A stretch of 64,000 nucleotides of DNA from Purshia tridentata (lineage: Eukaryota > Streptophyta > Magnoliopsida > Rosales > Rosaceae), in contig QANT01008275.1 of the NCBI GenBank assembly GCA_003254885.1, positions 62,001 through 126,000 of the forward strand, written 5' to 3'. Below the pieces are notes generated by a model that saw only the letters and a list, made by a program, of their open reading frames with translations, ran no database searches and had not been told where the DNA came from. Positions 35,941-49,153 of this stretch are shown in pieces. Position numbers and translations under genes: made by a program. How positions within the stretch are numbered: position 1 is the first letter of the stretch; each line of letters starts with the position of its first letter.

Positions 35941-38900
35941 ATGGACGTTGACTCGTGGGCTTCCAGGGTTCAACCTGCTAAGAGCCTCTCTGCTGCTCAT
36001 GCTGCTAGGCTTCACTATGGTACTTGGAATTTTCTTCATTTTTTGTTTTTGCTTCCATGTGCTTCTTCTTCTTCTTCAACATTTCTGTTTTTGATTTCTT
36101 TGTTTCCTTTTTTGGAAATTAAAGTGGGGTACTTAGCTAGCTGATGTCAGCAGCTTCGTTTTGTTGATGTTTGATAAATTAATGTCTTGTTTAAGAGTTA
36201 TCAAGAACTGGGTTGGGCTTGAAGTTGAAGACTTTTTAGTTGATTTTATACACATGATGCTTTAATGGTTGGTTGGATTTAGGAAATTTCAATTTTTTAG
36301 TTTCCCTTTAATTTATTTTTCAAGCACCGCCTACATTAACTTGCGCATTGGTATTGGATTTTTTTTAACTAATTGTTTTGTTGAAGAATGTTTTGAAAGA
36401 ACTACTTTGCTTGAATTTTCACACTAACAATATTTTTCATGAATATATGGGCGTTTTTCTTGTGGGACTAGATGGAAATCATCGATTTATATTTTTGAAA
36501 AAGCAAAAGGACCAAAAAATCTGAGATTTCATTCTCTCTTTTTGGGAATCCTAATAAGTTTCTATATATGTTATATAATTAAAAACTTTCTATGTATGTG
36601 ATATTACAGAAGATATATAGGGTTGGCCAGATTGTATTTCCTATAATAAGCGGCCACAGACTAGAAGACTCTAGTAATAATTTGGGCTGTCAGTCTTATA
36701 TAATTAGAGGTTAATCGACCCCCAAAAAAGAGATTAAGTGGATCTATCAGCATGACAAATTACACTGGAGATGAAGAAGATATGAGCAATGAGGAAGGTG
36801 AAGTGGTGGAGGAAGAGCTTAATATGGAGGAAAGGCTTCTTAATTTTGATTTAAAAATCTTAGCAATTCAGCGTTCTCTGAATGCTGTTGAGAGGCTGAG
36901 AGTGCAGTTAATGAGGGAACAAGAAAATATTCCATCCCAGACATCGGATTTGAGTTCCTTCATGCTTGATAGTAAGTGGGAGGGTGAGGAAAAATCTGGG
37001 GTTGATGCTTCTAGGGTTATTGTTCTTGAAGGTGAAGATGATGCTGAGGACCCAACTTCCAAAATTGGTTTGAATGAAGGTGAGAAAATGAAGGTTTGAT
37101 TGAAAAAACCATTGAGTAAAATGAAAATCCCTTTACAGATGGTAGTTGAGACTGGTTAATCACTTAATAGCTTATACAGCTTATAGATAAGGAGATTCAT
37201 GCATATCTTTTTTAGGCTCTGTCGGTTATCTCCTTGGGAAGAGTCAAATAGTGTTTGTTTTAAGAATTTCCATATTTAATCACTAAATGTGAGCTGAAAG
37301 TGTTCGATTCAGTAGTTTCTTTTAGACTGAGTAAAATTTGCATTTTGGAGATAGTTTGGGATCTGTTGTTCTAATATATTTATTTACGTGTCTGTGTGAG
37401 TGTTTGTGCATGTGCGCGTGTTTGCATGTGTTTGATCCTGTGATTAAATGCTTGAATATTTGAGATGTTGTCTTATCTGGAACGACCTATGTAGTGTTTA
37501 ATGTCTTTGTGCTTATAAAATATTAGGATTGGGAAATGCCTCTACATACCCTAAAAATATGTGATTAGACCAATCTTTTCAAAGCTTTTAGTCTCTTGTT
37601 GGTAAACCCATTTTCTTTTGATTATTGAAGTAATTTTTTTGTATTGGTGAAAAATGAGTTTCTTTTCCTCCGTCCAAAACCCTGGTTCACTTATCATGAC
37701 TGTTCATGTTTAATTGTTGAATGTTGAGAAGCTTAAGGTTTGATTGAAAAAAAAAAAAAAACCATTGACTAAATGAAAATCTGTTTACTGATGGTTGTTG
37801 AGGCTGGTTAATCATTTCATAGCTAATACAGTTTATAGATAAGGAGATTCATGCATATTGTTTAGGCTCTGCATGTTGTGTCCTTCGGAATGAAGGTGAG
37901 AAATTTAAGGTTTGATTTTAATGAACTCATCTACTAAAATGAAATTCTCTTTACAGATGTTAGTTGAGACTGATTCATCACTATATAGCTTTTTTGCACT
38001 TTATACTCTGCTCGTTATCTCCTCGGGAAGAGTCAAGTAGTGTTTGTTTTAAGAATTCGAATTTCCATTTTTATCTGTGTCCGTGTCTTTGTGCATGTGT
38101 GCATGTTTGCATGTGTTTGATCCTCTGATTGAATGCCTGAATATTTGCAATATTGTTTTAATGGGGATGACCTAATTAGTGTTTAATGTCTTTGTGCTTG
38201 TAAAAATTAGGATTTCCAAGTGCATCTACATACCCTAAAAATTATGAGAGGAGACCAATCTTTTCAAAGCTTTTGATCTCTTATTGCTAAATCCATTTTC
38301 TTTTGATTATTGAAGTTATTGTTTTGTATTGGTGAAATTGAGGCTTTTTTTTCCCTCCCTTCAAAATCCTGGTGCACTCAACATGAGTGCAGTTGTCACT
38401 TAATTGTTCAATTCTGAATCCACATAACAACTCTCTCTCTCTCTCTCTCTTTCTCTCTCCTATTTATCCATCTTCTTTCTTATATGTATGTGTTAAACAG
38501 ATAATCATATGGCCTTGGATGATTCTGAAGGAGATGACGATGCCAAGTCTTGTTTTCCATGCCCTTTCTGTTATGTGGATATTGAGGTCCCAATGCTCTG
38601 CATCCACTTGGAGGGAGAACACTGCTTTGACTTTAAAAATGCAGTATGTGCTCATCTTTTATCGTGTATGATTTTATAAAGAAGATTTAGTGTTATCAAT
38701 TATTAAGTCATAATAAATTATCTACTGAAGAGTGGTGGATATCTCAATTACAAACAAGATGTTGCTTGGAACTGATGGACTTAATTGGTAAAGTGCATGG
38801 TGTCATTTATTGTAATGGAAAATGGAAAGTCTTCCAGCATCTATAAAAATTGCAAACAAGGGAAGATGCAATTGAACATTATAAATAACTGCATTCATTT

Positions 38901-40726
38901 GTGATGTTTCGGTGAGAATTTGAAGCTGAGCCACTTTAATCTCTCTATTCCAGGTTTGTCCTCTTTGTGCAGCGAATCTAGGGAAAGATGTAATTGGACA
39001 TTTTATGGTGCAGCATGCAAGCTCCTTCAAGGTATAAGCAATATTGGATCATAATATAGTTGCTTTAGTGTGTAAGCTTGCTGAGGAATGTTGGAACCTG
39101 AAAGGATTCATCTGTGCTTTTCAGCATAGGAGAAAATCTCAAAAATCTGGTTTGTGGACTGGTAGTTCAGCAATGCTTGGAAAGGCGCTGCTAAAAAATG
39201 GAAGGGCATACACACATGAATCTGCACCTGATCCTCTCCTCTCACCGTTTATCTGCAATATGTCCTTTTCAGACCCTAAAGGTATTCAACAAGATGTTTG
39301 TTCCGATACTGATTCCCCTATCACTTCCAGTATAAAAAGGTATACTCCTCTTTTTCTTTTATGGAATTAATTTGTAGCATATTAGTGGTTGTAAGTTGTG
39401 AGTTTTACTGGGATTTCAAACGTAAGAAATCTTTTATAAGCATCCACCATGTATTATGAATTAGTGAGTTGTGATATAAATGCAAATGGGTCTTCTAAAA
39501 ACCCAGGTATTTCATGATTTTATGAGGCAGAAACTATATATGAAGTGCTTGAACATCATAGGTAATAACTCTATGTTCCAATAATATGGAAGGGTTTTTT
39601 TATATAATATTAAAAGATTTGTTGTTTACTCAGATTTACTAGCCCTAATATCTGTTTGCAAGTATTTAAGTAAGGCTTACATTGCTTCCAACTCAGCGCT
39701 TCGTTGAGAGTTCCAAATTTGTTAAGATTTAAGTGCCAGATCCTGCACGTAGAGTATTATTTTATTTGTTTCTGTTAGGGCTAAGTTATCCAAAATATAA
39801 GTGCATCTCTTTCTTTTGTTGCCTGCGTTTGTCCATCAACCTCTCATTTAATCATCTGTTTTCACTCATTGGAACATTTACTTATGAATTTTATGTCATT
39901 CTAAATATTTGGTTGATGCCTCTTTAACTGCAAATATCTGAAAAGTTGCTTAATCTTCTGAGAATTATGGGATAGCGCTTTTTGTTAACTCGGCTCTGTA
40001 CTTATGAATTATGATGCTATCTTTTTTCCAACCAACTTCTAATTGCACATTTTTACCTAAGAGTTAAGGACAGTTAAAAGATCATTGTGCCAGTTAGGCA
40101 GTTTTCCAGGAGAGTGAATATAGGAAACCCTGCCAATATCTGCATATCTTTGTCCCCCGTATGAAATGCAAAAACTGTGTCGATTTCTCTCAACTCTCAT
40201 GTCATCCAATAAATTGAAAAGTGCTGTTTCCCATCCTTTTCAAATAAATGGAGTGTTAAGTTGTTTAGTTTAAGCCACCACTAATTTCACTTGTTTCACT
40301 TTGATGTTTGTCATTTAGTGGTTCATTTTACTATTTTTTATTAATGCCCCTTTGGTTGAACAAGGAATGTGAATGAACCGTACATGTTATGTAATTCATT
40401 CCCTTTATTACTCTTTCATTTCCATTCATTTGTTTTGTTGGGTAGAGTCCTAATTGATATGAACTAGCTGCAAGTTCTACTAGTTTCAGCAAACTAAAAT
40501 CAATATATGTGATAATGTCAAATAAAATATCTTGGTGAGGGTTATGCAAAAAGTACATGCTTTATGAGAGTAGGCCTGTTGATGCCCTGTTGCTGATGCA
40601 TTTTGTCTGTGTAGCACTGAGCCATCTTCGGTAGATGAAAGTTGTGGGAAGGATAAAGAAGAGAGAAGGCAGAGAGCGGCATTCGTGCAACAGTTGATCG
40701 CATCCACCATATTCTTGGATCTATGA
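35941..40726 (+). CDS. DI19: Di19 zinc-finger protein (dehydration-induced 19 homolog)
   Basis: Five exons: 35941-36019, 38501-38643, 38954-39031, 39125-39339 and 40615-40726, giving 208 residues. The N-terminus MDVDSWASRVQPAKSLSAAHAARLHY is the Di19 signature. Two atypical Cys2/His2 fingers follow: CPFCYVDIEVPMLCIHLEGEH and CPLCAANLGKDVIGHFMVQH. After them come a basic patch (HRRKSQKS, likely nuclear localisation) and the C-terminal Di19_C region ending in QRAAFVQQLIASTIFLDL. Di19 proteins are nuclear, bind TACA(A/G)T-type elements and are phosphorylated by CPKs in drought and ABA signalling, per the family. The 2.5 kb first intron is unusually large and contains another ORF and a tandem duplication. 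Confidence 0.93.
36752..37099 (+). CDS. Acidic 115-residue ORF nested in Di19 intron 1
   Basis: ATG-initiated ORF (MTNYTGDEEDMSNEEGEVVE...) on the same strand as Di19. It is strongly acidic, with a predicted amphipathic helix or coiled coil at about 30-60 (ERLLNFDLKILAIQRSLNAV). A TATA-like ttatata stands ~55 bp upstream and a possible splice acceptor (atcag) lies just before the ATG. If spliced to Di19 exon 1, the fused frame would stop at once, so it is not a simple alternative Di19 exon. It may be an independent nested gene, a retained gene fragment or chance. The 3' end of the ORF lies in the unit that is duplicated downstream. I do not recognise the protein. Confidence 0.4.
   Translation: MTNYTGDEEDMSNEEGEVVEEELNMEERLLNFDLKILAIQRSLNAVERLRVQLMREQENIPSQTSDLSSFMLDSKWEGEEKSGVDASRVIVLEGEDDAEDPTSKIGLNEGEKMKV
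37072..38410 (+). repeat. Tandem duplication within Di19 intron 1 (three partial copies)
   Basis: Copy A (about 37072-37728), a short copy B (about 37729-37886) and copy C (about 37887-38410) share long diverged stretches, e.g. 'aaggtttgatt', 'gataaggagattcatgcata', 'gaccaatcttttcaaagctt' and 'ttttgattattgaagt'. Copies A and C each start with gaatgaaggtgagaaa, the tail of the nested ORF. Confidence 0.85.
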
Positions 40727-42646
40727 ATTCTTTCGGAGTACAAAACTTTCTGGAAGATGTGGAAGAGTGAGTCGCTCGTCAGTCACCAAGGATGCTCTAT
40801 CATCAGGCACTGAATTTACACAGTGGAGCATGGTTATAGGAAGCCATATAGTTTCTATATTAGGTAATACACAGAAGTTGTCTCTGGATGGACATTGTTC
40901 ATCTACAATAAGACAATATGTATACATTGTGTACTCTATCCTTATGTCTATTTATATTAGTAGTCTCGGCCTATCTTGAAGGCCAACTTTTTCATAATGA
41001 GCAGAGTACGACAAGGTTAGCGGATTCATTTCGATGCATGAGTATCGAATTTTGGTTGACCTAGGGTTAGTGGATTTGTTATCTATGCATGTGTATCGAA
41101 TTTTGGTTGACCTACTTTTAGGCTATCGCATGGCTGAACTTAAGTTCACACACACATGGCATTCCAAATTTTGCAAGAAAATTTTATTTTGACATGCGTA
41201 ATAATTTGATTTGAGTCGTCTCAAAAGGTAAAGATGATAAAGTCCGGGAGAAGATAATGAAGGACCTGACATCTCAAGATCAAATATGGACTTTTTTTTT
41301 TTTTTTGTGTGTGCGTCTTACCAAGTCTAACTGGGAGCTGCAATTCATCTAATTTATTGGTTTTTTGGTCATCAAAGCTGTCGTCTTTTGGTCAGTTCCC
41401 TCTTGCCATATGCAAGCATAAACTTCGTTCACCATTATTTAAGTGATAGAGGAAAGAAGATCAGAAAGAGACGAGGGAAATCAGACACTGCTGAAAGCCA
41501 GCACAAAATAAGTTGAAAGCAAAGAATGGATCGATGTTGTCATTTTCAAATTCAACCAATCTCACCATCAAGGGAAAAGTGGCACCTAATCATCTAGAAA
41601 TTGATTAATGCTCTTAAATCATTCTATGTTCTTCATGAGCTGCTTCCTCCTCTGTTCTATTAATACATATTCTGATGGAGATGACACGTAATACAGGATC
41701 GAATATGATTATTTAGATTTATCGTATACATCATATTACAAGAAAAAGCCATTTCATCCCTCGCACTCCTGGGTTTTGTGTTTTACCTGCTCAACATGCT
41801 TATACTACGTTCGGCCACCAAATTTTCCAGCCTACAGTGTACTGAAAAACTATTCATTGGGTCATATTCATGCATATGCAATGCAGGATGTGTAATTTCA
41901 CTTGCTTGAGACCTACTTCAGGCATATTGAGTCCTTCGGCTACTTAAGCTTTTCATTAGGAAAAATAAAAATTATTATTTACTGCAACCTCTACAGATTT
42001 GAACTTGGAAGCGCATACTTTCTTTTCAAATGGAAAAATTTAACTTGGAAGAGGATGCAAGTACAAAGAAGACCTCCAAAAGAAAACAGATAAAAGAATG
42101 ATAAACCAAGCCAAATATCTGAAGTGCCTGATAAAAAATGGTCATATGTTGGCTTTGGAAAACATTCTACCAATGTAGGTGAACCTACAAAGATCAGTAT
42201 ACGTATCTGAGGACATACGCCAGGTTTTTTTCTCAATATCTTGATTTCACAAGAAATGACTTGTGTAAATAAAGAGCATGCCTGTATTGAATGATGATCC
42301 TCAAATAAACGAATCCAAGAATCAGAGCTCCTGTTTCATGAGCACAAACCAAATGAGTGTATCAACTTGATTAAAAGGAGATTCATGTCTGCTGCCAGTG
42401 CACCATCTCATTTTTTATACCAATAAAAGATTTCTGGGAATTTGTATAACCAAAGTCATTGAATCATCACAAAAATATTATTGAACCAAAGCAGAGCGAA
42501 TGGCGAATGAACCTACAAAATATATAACATTTGATTGTGCAAAGTGCTGAAAAAGTCAAAACTAAATAAAATTAAGTTGAGAATTCGAGTTTGACACCAC
42601 TAAAAAAAGGGAAGAGCAAATACTGCCAAGCCCGACCTTCCTTTAA
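40727..42646. other. Convergent spacer between Di19 and EF-Tu
   Basis: 3' UTR of Di19, a 50-bp tandem repeat (41015-41114) and AT-rich sequence. No gene seen. Confidence 0.55.
41015..41114. repeat. 50-bp direct tandem repeat (two copies)
   Basis: Two adjacent copies of a unit starting 'ggttag' and ending 'tatcgaattttggttgacct', period 50 bp, with several mismatches. Confidence 0.9.
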
Positions 42647-44098
42647 TCACTCAATTATGGATTGAATAACACCAGCTCCGACAGTCTTCCCTCCTTCTCT
42701 GATAGCAAACCTCATTCCTTGCTCACAAGCCACAGGAACTATCAGTTCGACAACAATCTTGACACGGTCGCCAGGCATGACCATCTTGGACTCTTCATCC
42801 TTATCATTCATAATCGAAGTCACCTTGCCAGTGACATCAGTAGTCCTCATGTAAAACTGTGGCCTATAACCTGAGAAAAACGGCGAATGCCTACCACCCT
42901 CTTCCTTCTTCAACACATAAACAATTGCTTCGAACTTGGTATGCGGGGTAATGGTGCCAGGCTTAGCCAAAACCATCCCTCTCTGAATATCAATCTTCTG
43001 AATACCTCTAAGCAACAACCCCACATTATCTCCAGCCATAGCATCATCAAGAATTTTCTGAAACATTTCAACACCAGTCACAGTAGTGCTCCTTGTGTCC
43101 TTCAAACCAACAATATCAACCGTATCTCCAACCTTAATTGTACCCCTCTCAACCCTGCCAGTGGCCACAGTCCCACGACCGGTAATCGAAAACACATCTT
43201 CAATAGCTAACAAAAATGGCAGCTCAGTTTGGCGCACGGGAATCGGTATATAGCTATCAACAGAGTCCATAAGCTCATAAATCTTATCTACCCATTGGTT
43301 TTCACCACGAGAAATAGTAGGATTAGCCATTAAAGCCTCCAAAGCTAGCAAAGCAGAACCAGAAATGATGGGCACATCATCACCAGGGAATTCATAGGAA
43401 GAAAGTAACTCACGCACCTCCAATTCTACAAGCTGCAAAAGCTCCTCATCATCAACCTGGTCTTGTTTGTTCAAGAAGACAACCATGTTGGGCACACCCA
43501 CTTGCTTGGCCAGCAAGATGTGCTCTTTGGTCTGCGGCATTGGCCCGTCGGCGCCGGAGACCACAAGAATGGCTCCGTCCATCTGGGCAGCGCCGGTAAT
43601 CATGTTCTTGACGTAGTCGGCGTGGCCGGGGCAGTCCACGTGGGCGTAGTGGCGGTTCTCGGTCTCGTACTCGACGGTGGCGGTGTTTATGGTGATTCCA
43701 CGTGCACGCTCTTCGGGGGCGGCGTCGATTTCGTCGTACTTCTTGGAGACGCTGTTGCCGATGGAGGCGAGGGCCATGGTGAGGGCGGCGGTGAGGGTGG
43801 TCTTGCCGTGGTCGACGTGGCCTATGGTGCCGATGTTGACGTGGGGCTTCTTGCGCTCGAACTTGCCGCGGGCGGCTCTGACTGTGAAAGAGCGGCGGTG
43901 GTGGTGGTGGTGGTGGCGCGTGGTGGGTGTGAGGTGGAGAATGGTGGAGGGGTTGATGAAGGAGGAGGAGAGGTGGGTTAGTTTGGAAGAGGTTCTGATG
44001 GAGAAAGAGGTGGGGGTTGAGGAGGGTGGTGGTGGAGAGGCATGTGGGTATCTGAGCTTTGAGGAAGCTGAGGCTGCTGCTGCAGATGAGATTGCCAT
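42647..44098 (-). CDS. TUFA: Elongation factor Tu, chloroplastic (nuclear-encoded)
   Basis: Intronless ORF of 483 residues. The first ~75 residues are Ser/Thr/Pro/His-rich and lack acids ([20 protein letters not shown]...), a chloroplast transit peptide, ending near [20 protein letters not shown]. Then comes a full bacterial-type EF-Tu with GHVDHGKT (G1), [12 protein letters not shown] (G3), NKQDQVDD (G4) and SALLALE (G5), followed by domains 2 and 3 ([31 protein letters not shown]-like end). It delivers aminoacyl-tRNA to the plastid ribosome. The insert between G4 and G5 typical of chloroplast EF-Tu is present ([18 protein letters not shown]). The coding region is GC-richer than its surroundings, which makes long spurious frames on the other strand. 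Confidence 0.97.
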   Translation of the reverse strand: MAISSAAAASASSKLRYPHASPPPPSSTPTSFSIRTSSKLTHLSSSFINPSTILHLTPTTRHHHHHHRRSFTVRAARGKFERKKPHVNIGTIGHVDHGKTTLTAALTMALASIGNSVSKKYDEIDAAPEERARGITINTATVEYETENRHYAHVDCPGHADYVKNMITGAAQMDGAILVVSGADGPMPQTKEHILLAKQVGVPNMVVFLNKQDQVDDEELLQLVELEVRELLSSYEFPGDDVPIISGSALLALEALMANPTISRGENQWVDKIYELMDSVDSYIPIPVRQTELPFLLAIEDVFSITGRGTVATGRVERGTIKVGDTVDIVGLKDTRSTTVTGVEMFQKILDDAMAGDNVGLLLRGIQKIDIQRGMVLAKPGTITPHTKFEAIVYVLKKEEGGRHSPFFSGYRPQFYMRTTDVTGKVTSIMNDKDEESKMVMPGDRVKIVVELIVPVACEQGMRFAIREGGKTVGAGVIQSIIE

Positions 44099-45800
44099 GG
44101 AGGATTTTGGGTCCTCAGAGAGAGAGAGGGAGAAGAAGATAGAGATGGAATTGGTTGATTTGGGGTTTTGGGTTGAAGATGAAGAAGTGAGAGCTGAAGA
44201 GGGAGTGATATGTTATCCTTTTAGGAAGACAAAACAGGGCCTCATATGGGTGTTCTATCCATTTCTCTGCCTCAGAGTTTTGGAGGGATTAGTCTTGTGG
44301 GTCACTGCTGGTAATTCACTGCTTCTGTGCAACCAGGGCTAGGTGCTCACACGTGTAAAAAAAAAAAAAAACCCTGATTCTAATTTTTCTTTTCTTCAAT
44401 GCCAGTTTTTTTGTTTTAAAAAAAAAAAATTCGAATCCAAAATCTTCGATAATGACTATTTAGTTTAATAAATGTCAAAAAAAAAAAATTTCAGACTAAT
44501 TAACTTTATGAAGAAAAATACTACTATATCAATAACTAATTGGTAAAAACATGGTGAATTACCAAAATTGTCATATTATTGGTATCAATATGAGTACAAT
44601 AAAACCGATTTTCTCTAAAGAAAATAATCCTTTTCCGTACATTGGACAAGAAGGTTGTACGTTTTCTTTCATTTATTTGAGTAATGAAGACTGGTAAATT
44701 TAAAACTCAAACCTACCAATTTATATGAGAATTCATAACATAACAAATTAACAACAGCACAAGTCAAGAAACTTGCTTGAAAACCTTGCTCTGCTCTGCC
44801 AACTTCAAATGGTTTTGGTGCGAGAGACTGGTCAAAAGAGCCCAATAGAGGTTCTAAAACTCATTTGAGGGTCGAGATCTCCAAGAGGTTGAGTATGGTT
44901 CTGGTGGGGTTGTGGCTCTCAAAAAAGAAATGGACTGATGGTGATTTATGTTCACGGCGACAACCCCAAAAAGCCAGACACCCTTTATGCCACGTAATTG
45001 GTTCAAATACCTCAACTTTTGGAAGCACCGCGGAGTAAAAATCTACCACAGAAAATGTGTCATGAGCATCTATATAACTACCTCAAATTTGGCTGGTGAA
45101 AAAAATTTGCAATGCAGAGGAAACAAGGCTCAATTTTACATGTTATGATATGATTGTACATGATAAATATGCAATACAACAATCTAACCCAAGCAGGCGA
45201 ATTACCAGATTCAATTCTGATTATCCATAAGATACAGTGACAAAGACACGTCAAAAGTAAGCTTCCCACAACAATAATTTAAGAAGAACAAATGAGTAAC
45301 CCAAAAAGTTTAAAATTTAGTAATCACATTTGCTCAACAGACAGTGAGACAAAAAAAAAGTAAATGAATTATCTGTACAAGTATACACTCCAAATGTTGT
45401 TGACCCGTATTACACGAAGTAGGACAGCATGTTGATCTTTAGGCATAGGAAAACTACTATTACACAGGTATGTGACTTATCAGACCGATGCCTTACCTTG
45501 GCAGAATCACATAATTCGTGGGAAAAGAATCCATAGGGCTTTAGGGGACGCTCTTAAAGCTGACCTAGATAACAAGAATGATTGTCCTCCCGGCTATGAC
45601 TTGGCTAGATCCAGATTACAACCAATTTCTCTCATTCGCATAGAGCAGCATAAACTACAGCTACTAGCTCATGCTTCCCAACTTTACTGATGTATAAAAT
45701 CTGTGAGATTTCTACAATCTGTTACTGGCAAAACTAGAGAATAATCCATATTTGGAGACAAGACACGGCAAAGAGAAGCTGAATCTGCAAATTGCTTGGC
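44099..45800. other. Spacer upstream of EF-Tu and downstream of WNK
   Basis: The first 250 bp are the EF-Tu leader and promoter side (GA-rich as read here). Poly-A tracts at 44358-44371 and 44420-44428 and AT-rich DNA follow. No gene seen. Confidence 0.5.
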
Positions 45801-48800
45801 TTAGCAGTGTGCCTCATTGTGCATTTTAAAGTCTGGAATCTTCTTCTTACATATATCTAAAACCTTTTGACAGAAAACTGGAGGTAGTTCCTTCAAGATG
45901 TCTGATATTGCTAATTCATGCTTCCTCTTGAGCTCATCGAGCTCCTTTTTCTGTTCTACCAAAAGGTTCTCAAGTTTCTCAGCAATGATCTTGACTTCTT
46001 CTGATTCAAATGGATAAGCTCCATTTCTAAGCTGTAGATCAGTAGCAGCATCAAGACTACCACCATTTGGTGAATCAGAATCACTAGCACCATTCAGATC
46101 ATCTTCCTCTCCATTGCTACCAAGAGAATTTTCATTATCTTCAGTACCTCCAGCAGTGGCCAAATCCAAATCCGCTGGAGAATACAAGTTAGAAAGGCCA
46201 GGCCTCACTGGAGAGTTTCCGGTCTTGGGTGAGTCAGACCAGTACTTGCGGCCTGAAGGCAATCTTTCCAATAAAAGACTACTAGAAGGCATGGACTCAT
46301 TTACCAAGGGAGAAGCATCATCCTTAAAATCAGAAGCACGGCTATCAGAAGTTGAGATATCACCATCAATATTATCTCCAGAAATTTCTAGTGGCCAATC
46401 TGGAATGTGGGATTGAATTTCAGATTCAATAATTTCAGCAATTGTTGAAACATCTTGATCTGTCAGGTCTAACTCTTCAACCATTTCACTAGCAACAGCA
46501 ATTGCAGTGTCTTCCCCAACATCAAACGGGAAGTGGATATTTCGAAAATGACCTGGTCCATGTGGAAACTTTCTCAATTTAAGAGCAGTACATCATAATA
46601 AAAAATCTTATTTTAACTGAAAATTTAATAAACTAGAAAATTGGAAAAGAAAGAAAAGATAACCTGTAGAATCTGCTATTCGTAGTTTGAGAAATATTGT
46701 GTCGTCTTTCCTCTGGCCTTGCACCGTGAAGTCTCTATTCGTCTCGGGAGAAGGATCCATATCCTTTGTTCCAAGATCAATCTGATCAGAACTGCCTTCT
46801 GCATCTAACATGTCCCATTGTGAGGAGAATAAGATAAATCCCTTGAGCTCTAGAGAAACAACTAAAGTTTACCTAAATAATGAGTTTTGGGTCGTAGAGA
46901 ACGAGATACACTCTCACGATCTTCATCTGATTGGAGAAAAGTATCCATTAAAAGTGCCTTGGCAGACAAACGTTCAGAGACTTTCACAATGCATTTTTCA
47001 ATAAATGCTTTAACTCCAGGATCTGTCACCTTTGCCAATGATGCTGGCTTTATTCCCTACCAAGAAAGAAAAAGAAAAAGGAACTGATATACTGCTAGAA
47101 TATAAAATAATTGTCAGCCAGCATCTAACAACTTAAGCTTTGGGAACAAGTGGAAAACTTAAAAACTGTATATATATAGGTACCAAAATAATAGATCTTG
47201 AGTTTGAATCCCTATAATTGTAACCTCCCAATTTATCTAAAATTTTAAAGTATTAAGCTTTCTAGTCGTGGGAAAAGATACACATGTGAGAGAAAGTGTT
47301 AACAATATAAATTAACTGTTGACCAACATCCAATCATCTTAAACTTTAGAGAACAGTCATAAGTCAACAAAATTACTCATAACAGGCAATTACTTATGAT
47401 TTCAGCAGAAATGTTGCTGAAATTTGACAAGCACTAGTATAGAAAAATTGACATAGACTGAACATACATGTATGAAGCTAACCAATATTTTAAAATATTT
47501 AGAAATTTCCAATACTACAACAATTTTTTATCTCATGCCCTTCAAAATCCACCGCAGTTTAAGCTAGAGGAAAAAAAAAAAAAAAGTAGCTCTAGCGAGA
47601 TTAGTTAAAAAAAATGATCATGCATCACAATCAAAAGACATGAATCATGCATCACATTCAAAAAAAATGAATCATGCATCACATTTGGCCAAATGAAATT
47701 ATCTAAGGTACTTGAGAACCTAACAGATCTGGTGATTGTGACATGTTGACACTCGTAGTTATATAACTTTCAAGACAAGAAATTCTCTCAATTATGATAA
47801 CAATAAATAACAAACAAACAAAGTTAACAGAACAATAAAAAGTTCGTATCAGTTTAAATAGGGTAGACGTCAAGAAAGCGCTTACTGATGTCACTTTCTT
47901 GAATATTTGAGCAGCATTGGTGCATTCAACATATGGGTACTCAAAGGTTACCAACTCTAACAAGCACATGCCAAAGGCATAAATGTCTACAAGCTCATTG
48001 TACTCCTCTTCATATAGCTCTGGCGCCATAAACTCTGGAGTACCTACAGTACAGAAACAATTACATTGTTGGTTCTGATACCAAATATTGTGCACTAGCA
48101 CCATTGCATAAGTAAAATACAGATAATGATGATATTTATAATCCTCACCAATAACACTGTGAGCTGAACGAGCCTGTCGAAGGATAGCAGCCAGTCCTAA
48201 GTCACCAATTTTCACCTCACCTTGGTTCCCATTGACAAAAATGTTGTCACACTTCAAATCTCGGTGAATAACTGGCGGGTCATGACTATGAAGATACCAA
48301 AGGCCTTCTAAAATCTGCCTAGACCATTTCTTCAATGCCCTCAAATCAACATGCTTATGTTTCCTCCGATATCTACATAATATTCAATGCTAACACACTG
48401 AATAAAAGCTAGAAGAAATTACAGACATCAAATACTAAAGGCCAATAGATCATAGAGAACTCACTGCCTTAATGTTCCTGAAGTGAAAATCTCTGTAATA
48501 AAGTTAATATTCTCATTCTTGGTATCAACCCAAGAATTGTAAAACTTGATTATGTTCTTGTGCTTTAACGTCTTAAGCAAATGAACTTCAGAATAAAGGC
48601 GCTCTAAATCTTCGGAGTAGCGTAATAGATCTGCCACCTTAACCTGGTTCCAAGCTACTTCTATTCCTTCCAATTCATCAAATGCTCGATATCTAAATTC
48701 CCACATACCGATCAAGGATACACAAAAATTCTACAAAGAATTGGGCCTCACGTGCAAAGGTGCATACAACATTAAATATCCAACTAAAAATCCACAGATT

Positions 48801-49153
48801 CACATTAACAAAAAGTAACCAATATTAAAAAAAAGAGCATAAGGATACACTTTCTTGAAAGCCCCTTTTCCTAGAACCTCTTTATACTGCAAAATCACCA
48901 AAATAACAGAGAAATGTGTGCTCACAACGTCAAATTAAATCAACCCATATCACAACTTTATTAAAGTACTTGACTTGAAAGCATTGAGTCATTTCCAAAC
49001 ACGTGAAAGGTGAGGCAGCTATATCAAATAATCAAAATGGAAAGTAAATGAGTGGCGAGTACTGACCCGACCATAGCGACCAGTGGGATCGACCTCAACG
49101 AACTCAGCATCAGCATCGTCCGTGTCTTGGTCCGAAGACAAATCCTGTGGCAT
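45801..49153 (-). CDS. WNK: WNK (With No Lysine) Ser/Thr protein kinase
   Basis: Eight exons, in gene order: 49067-49153, 48849-48886, 48465-48692, 48149-48372, 47886-48043, 46873-47056, 46664-46804 and 45801-46552. Phases are consistent, giving 603 residues. Kinase domain ~24-281: loop GKGAFKKV with K40 in the WNK-specific position, N57 (VAWNQV) where other kinases have the catalytic Lys, then [23 protein letters not shown] (DLG in place of DFG) and [20 protein letters not shown]. After it comes an OSR1_C/PF2-like domain ([25 protein letters not shown], spanning exons 7-8). An acidic Ser-rich stretch follows, then a C-terminal coiled coil ([20 protein letters not shown]). Plant WNKs act in ion homeostasis, flowering time and G-protein signalling. 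The exact subgroup is not settled. Start: [10 protein letters not shown], though the frame is open 31 codons further upstream. Confidence 0.94.

Noticed and set aside
43463-44342. Long open frames on the + strand opposite the EF-Tu gene (172 and 221 codons)
   Set aside because: They mirror the GC-rich, codon-biased EF-Tu coding and transit-peptide sequence. Their proteins are low-complexity Val/Gly- or Trp-rich and have no start context of their own.
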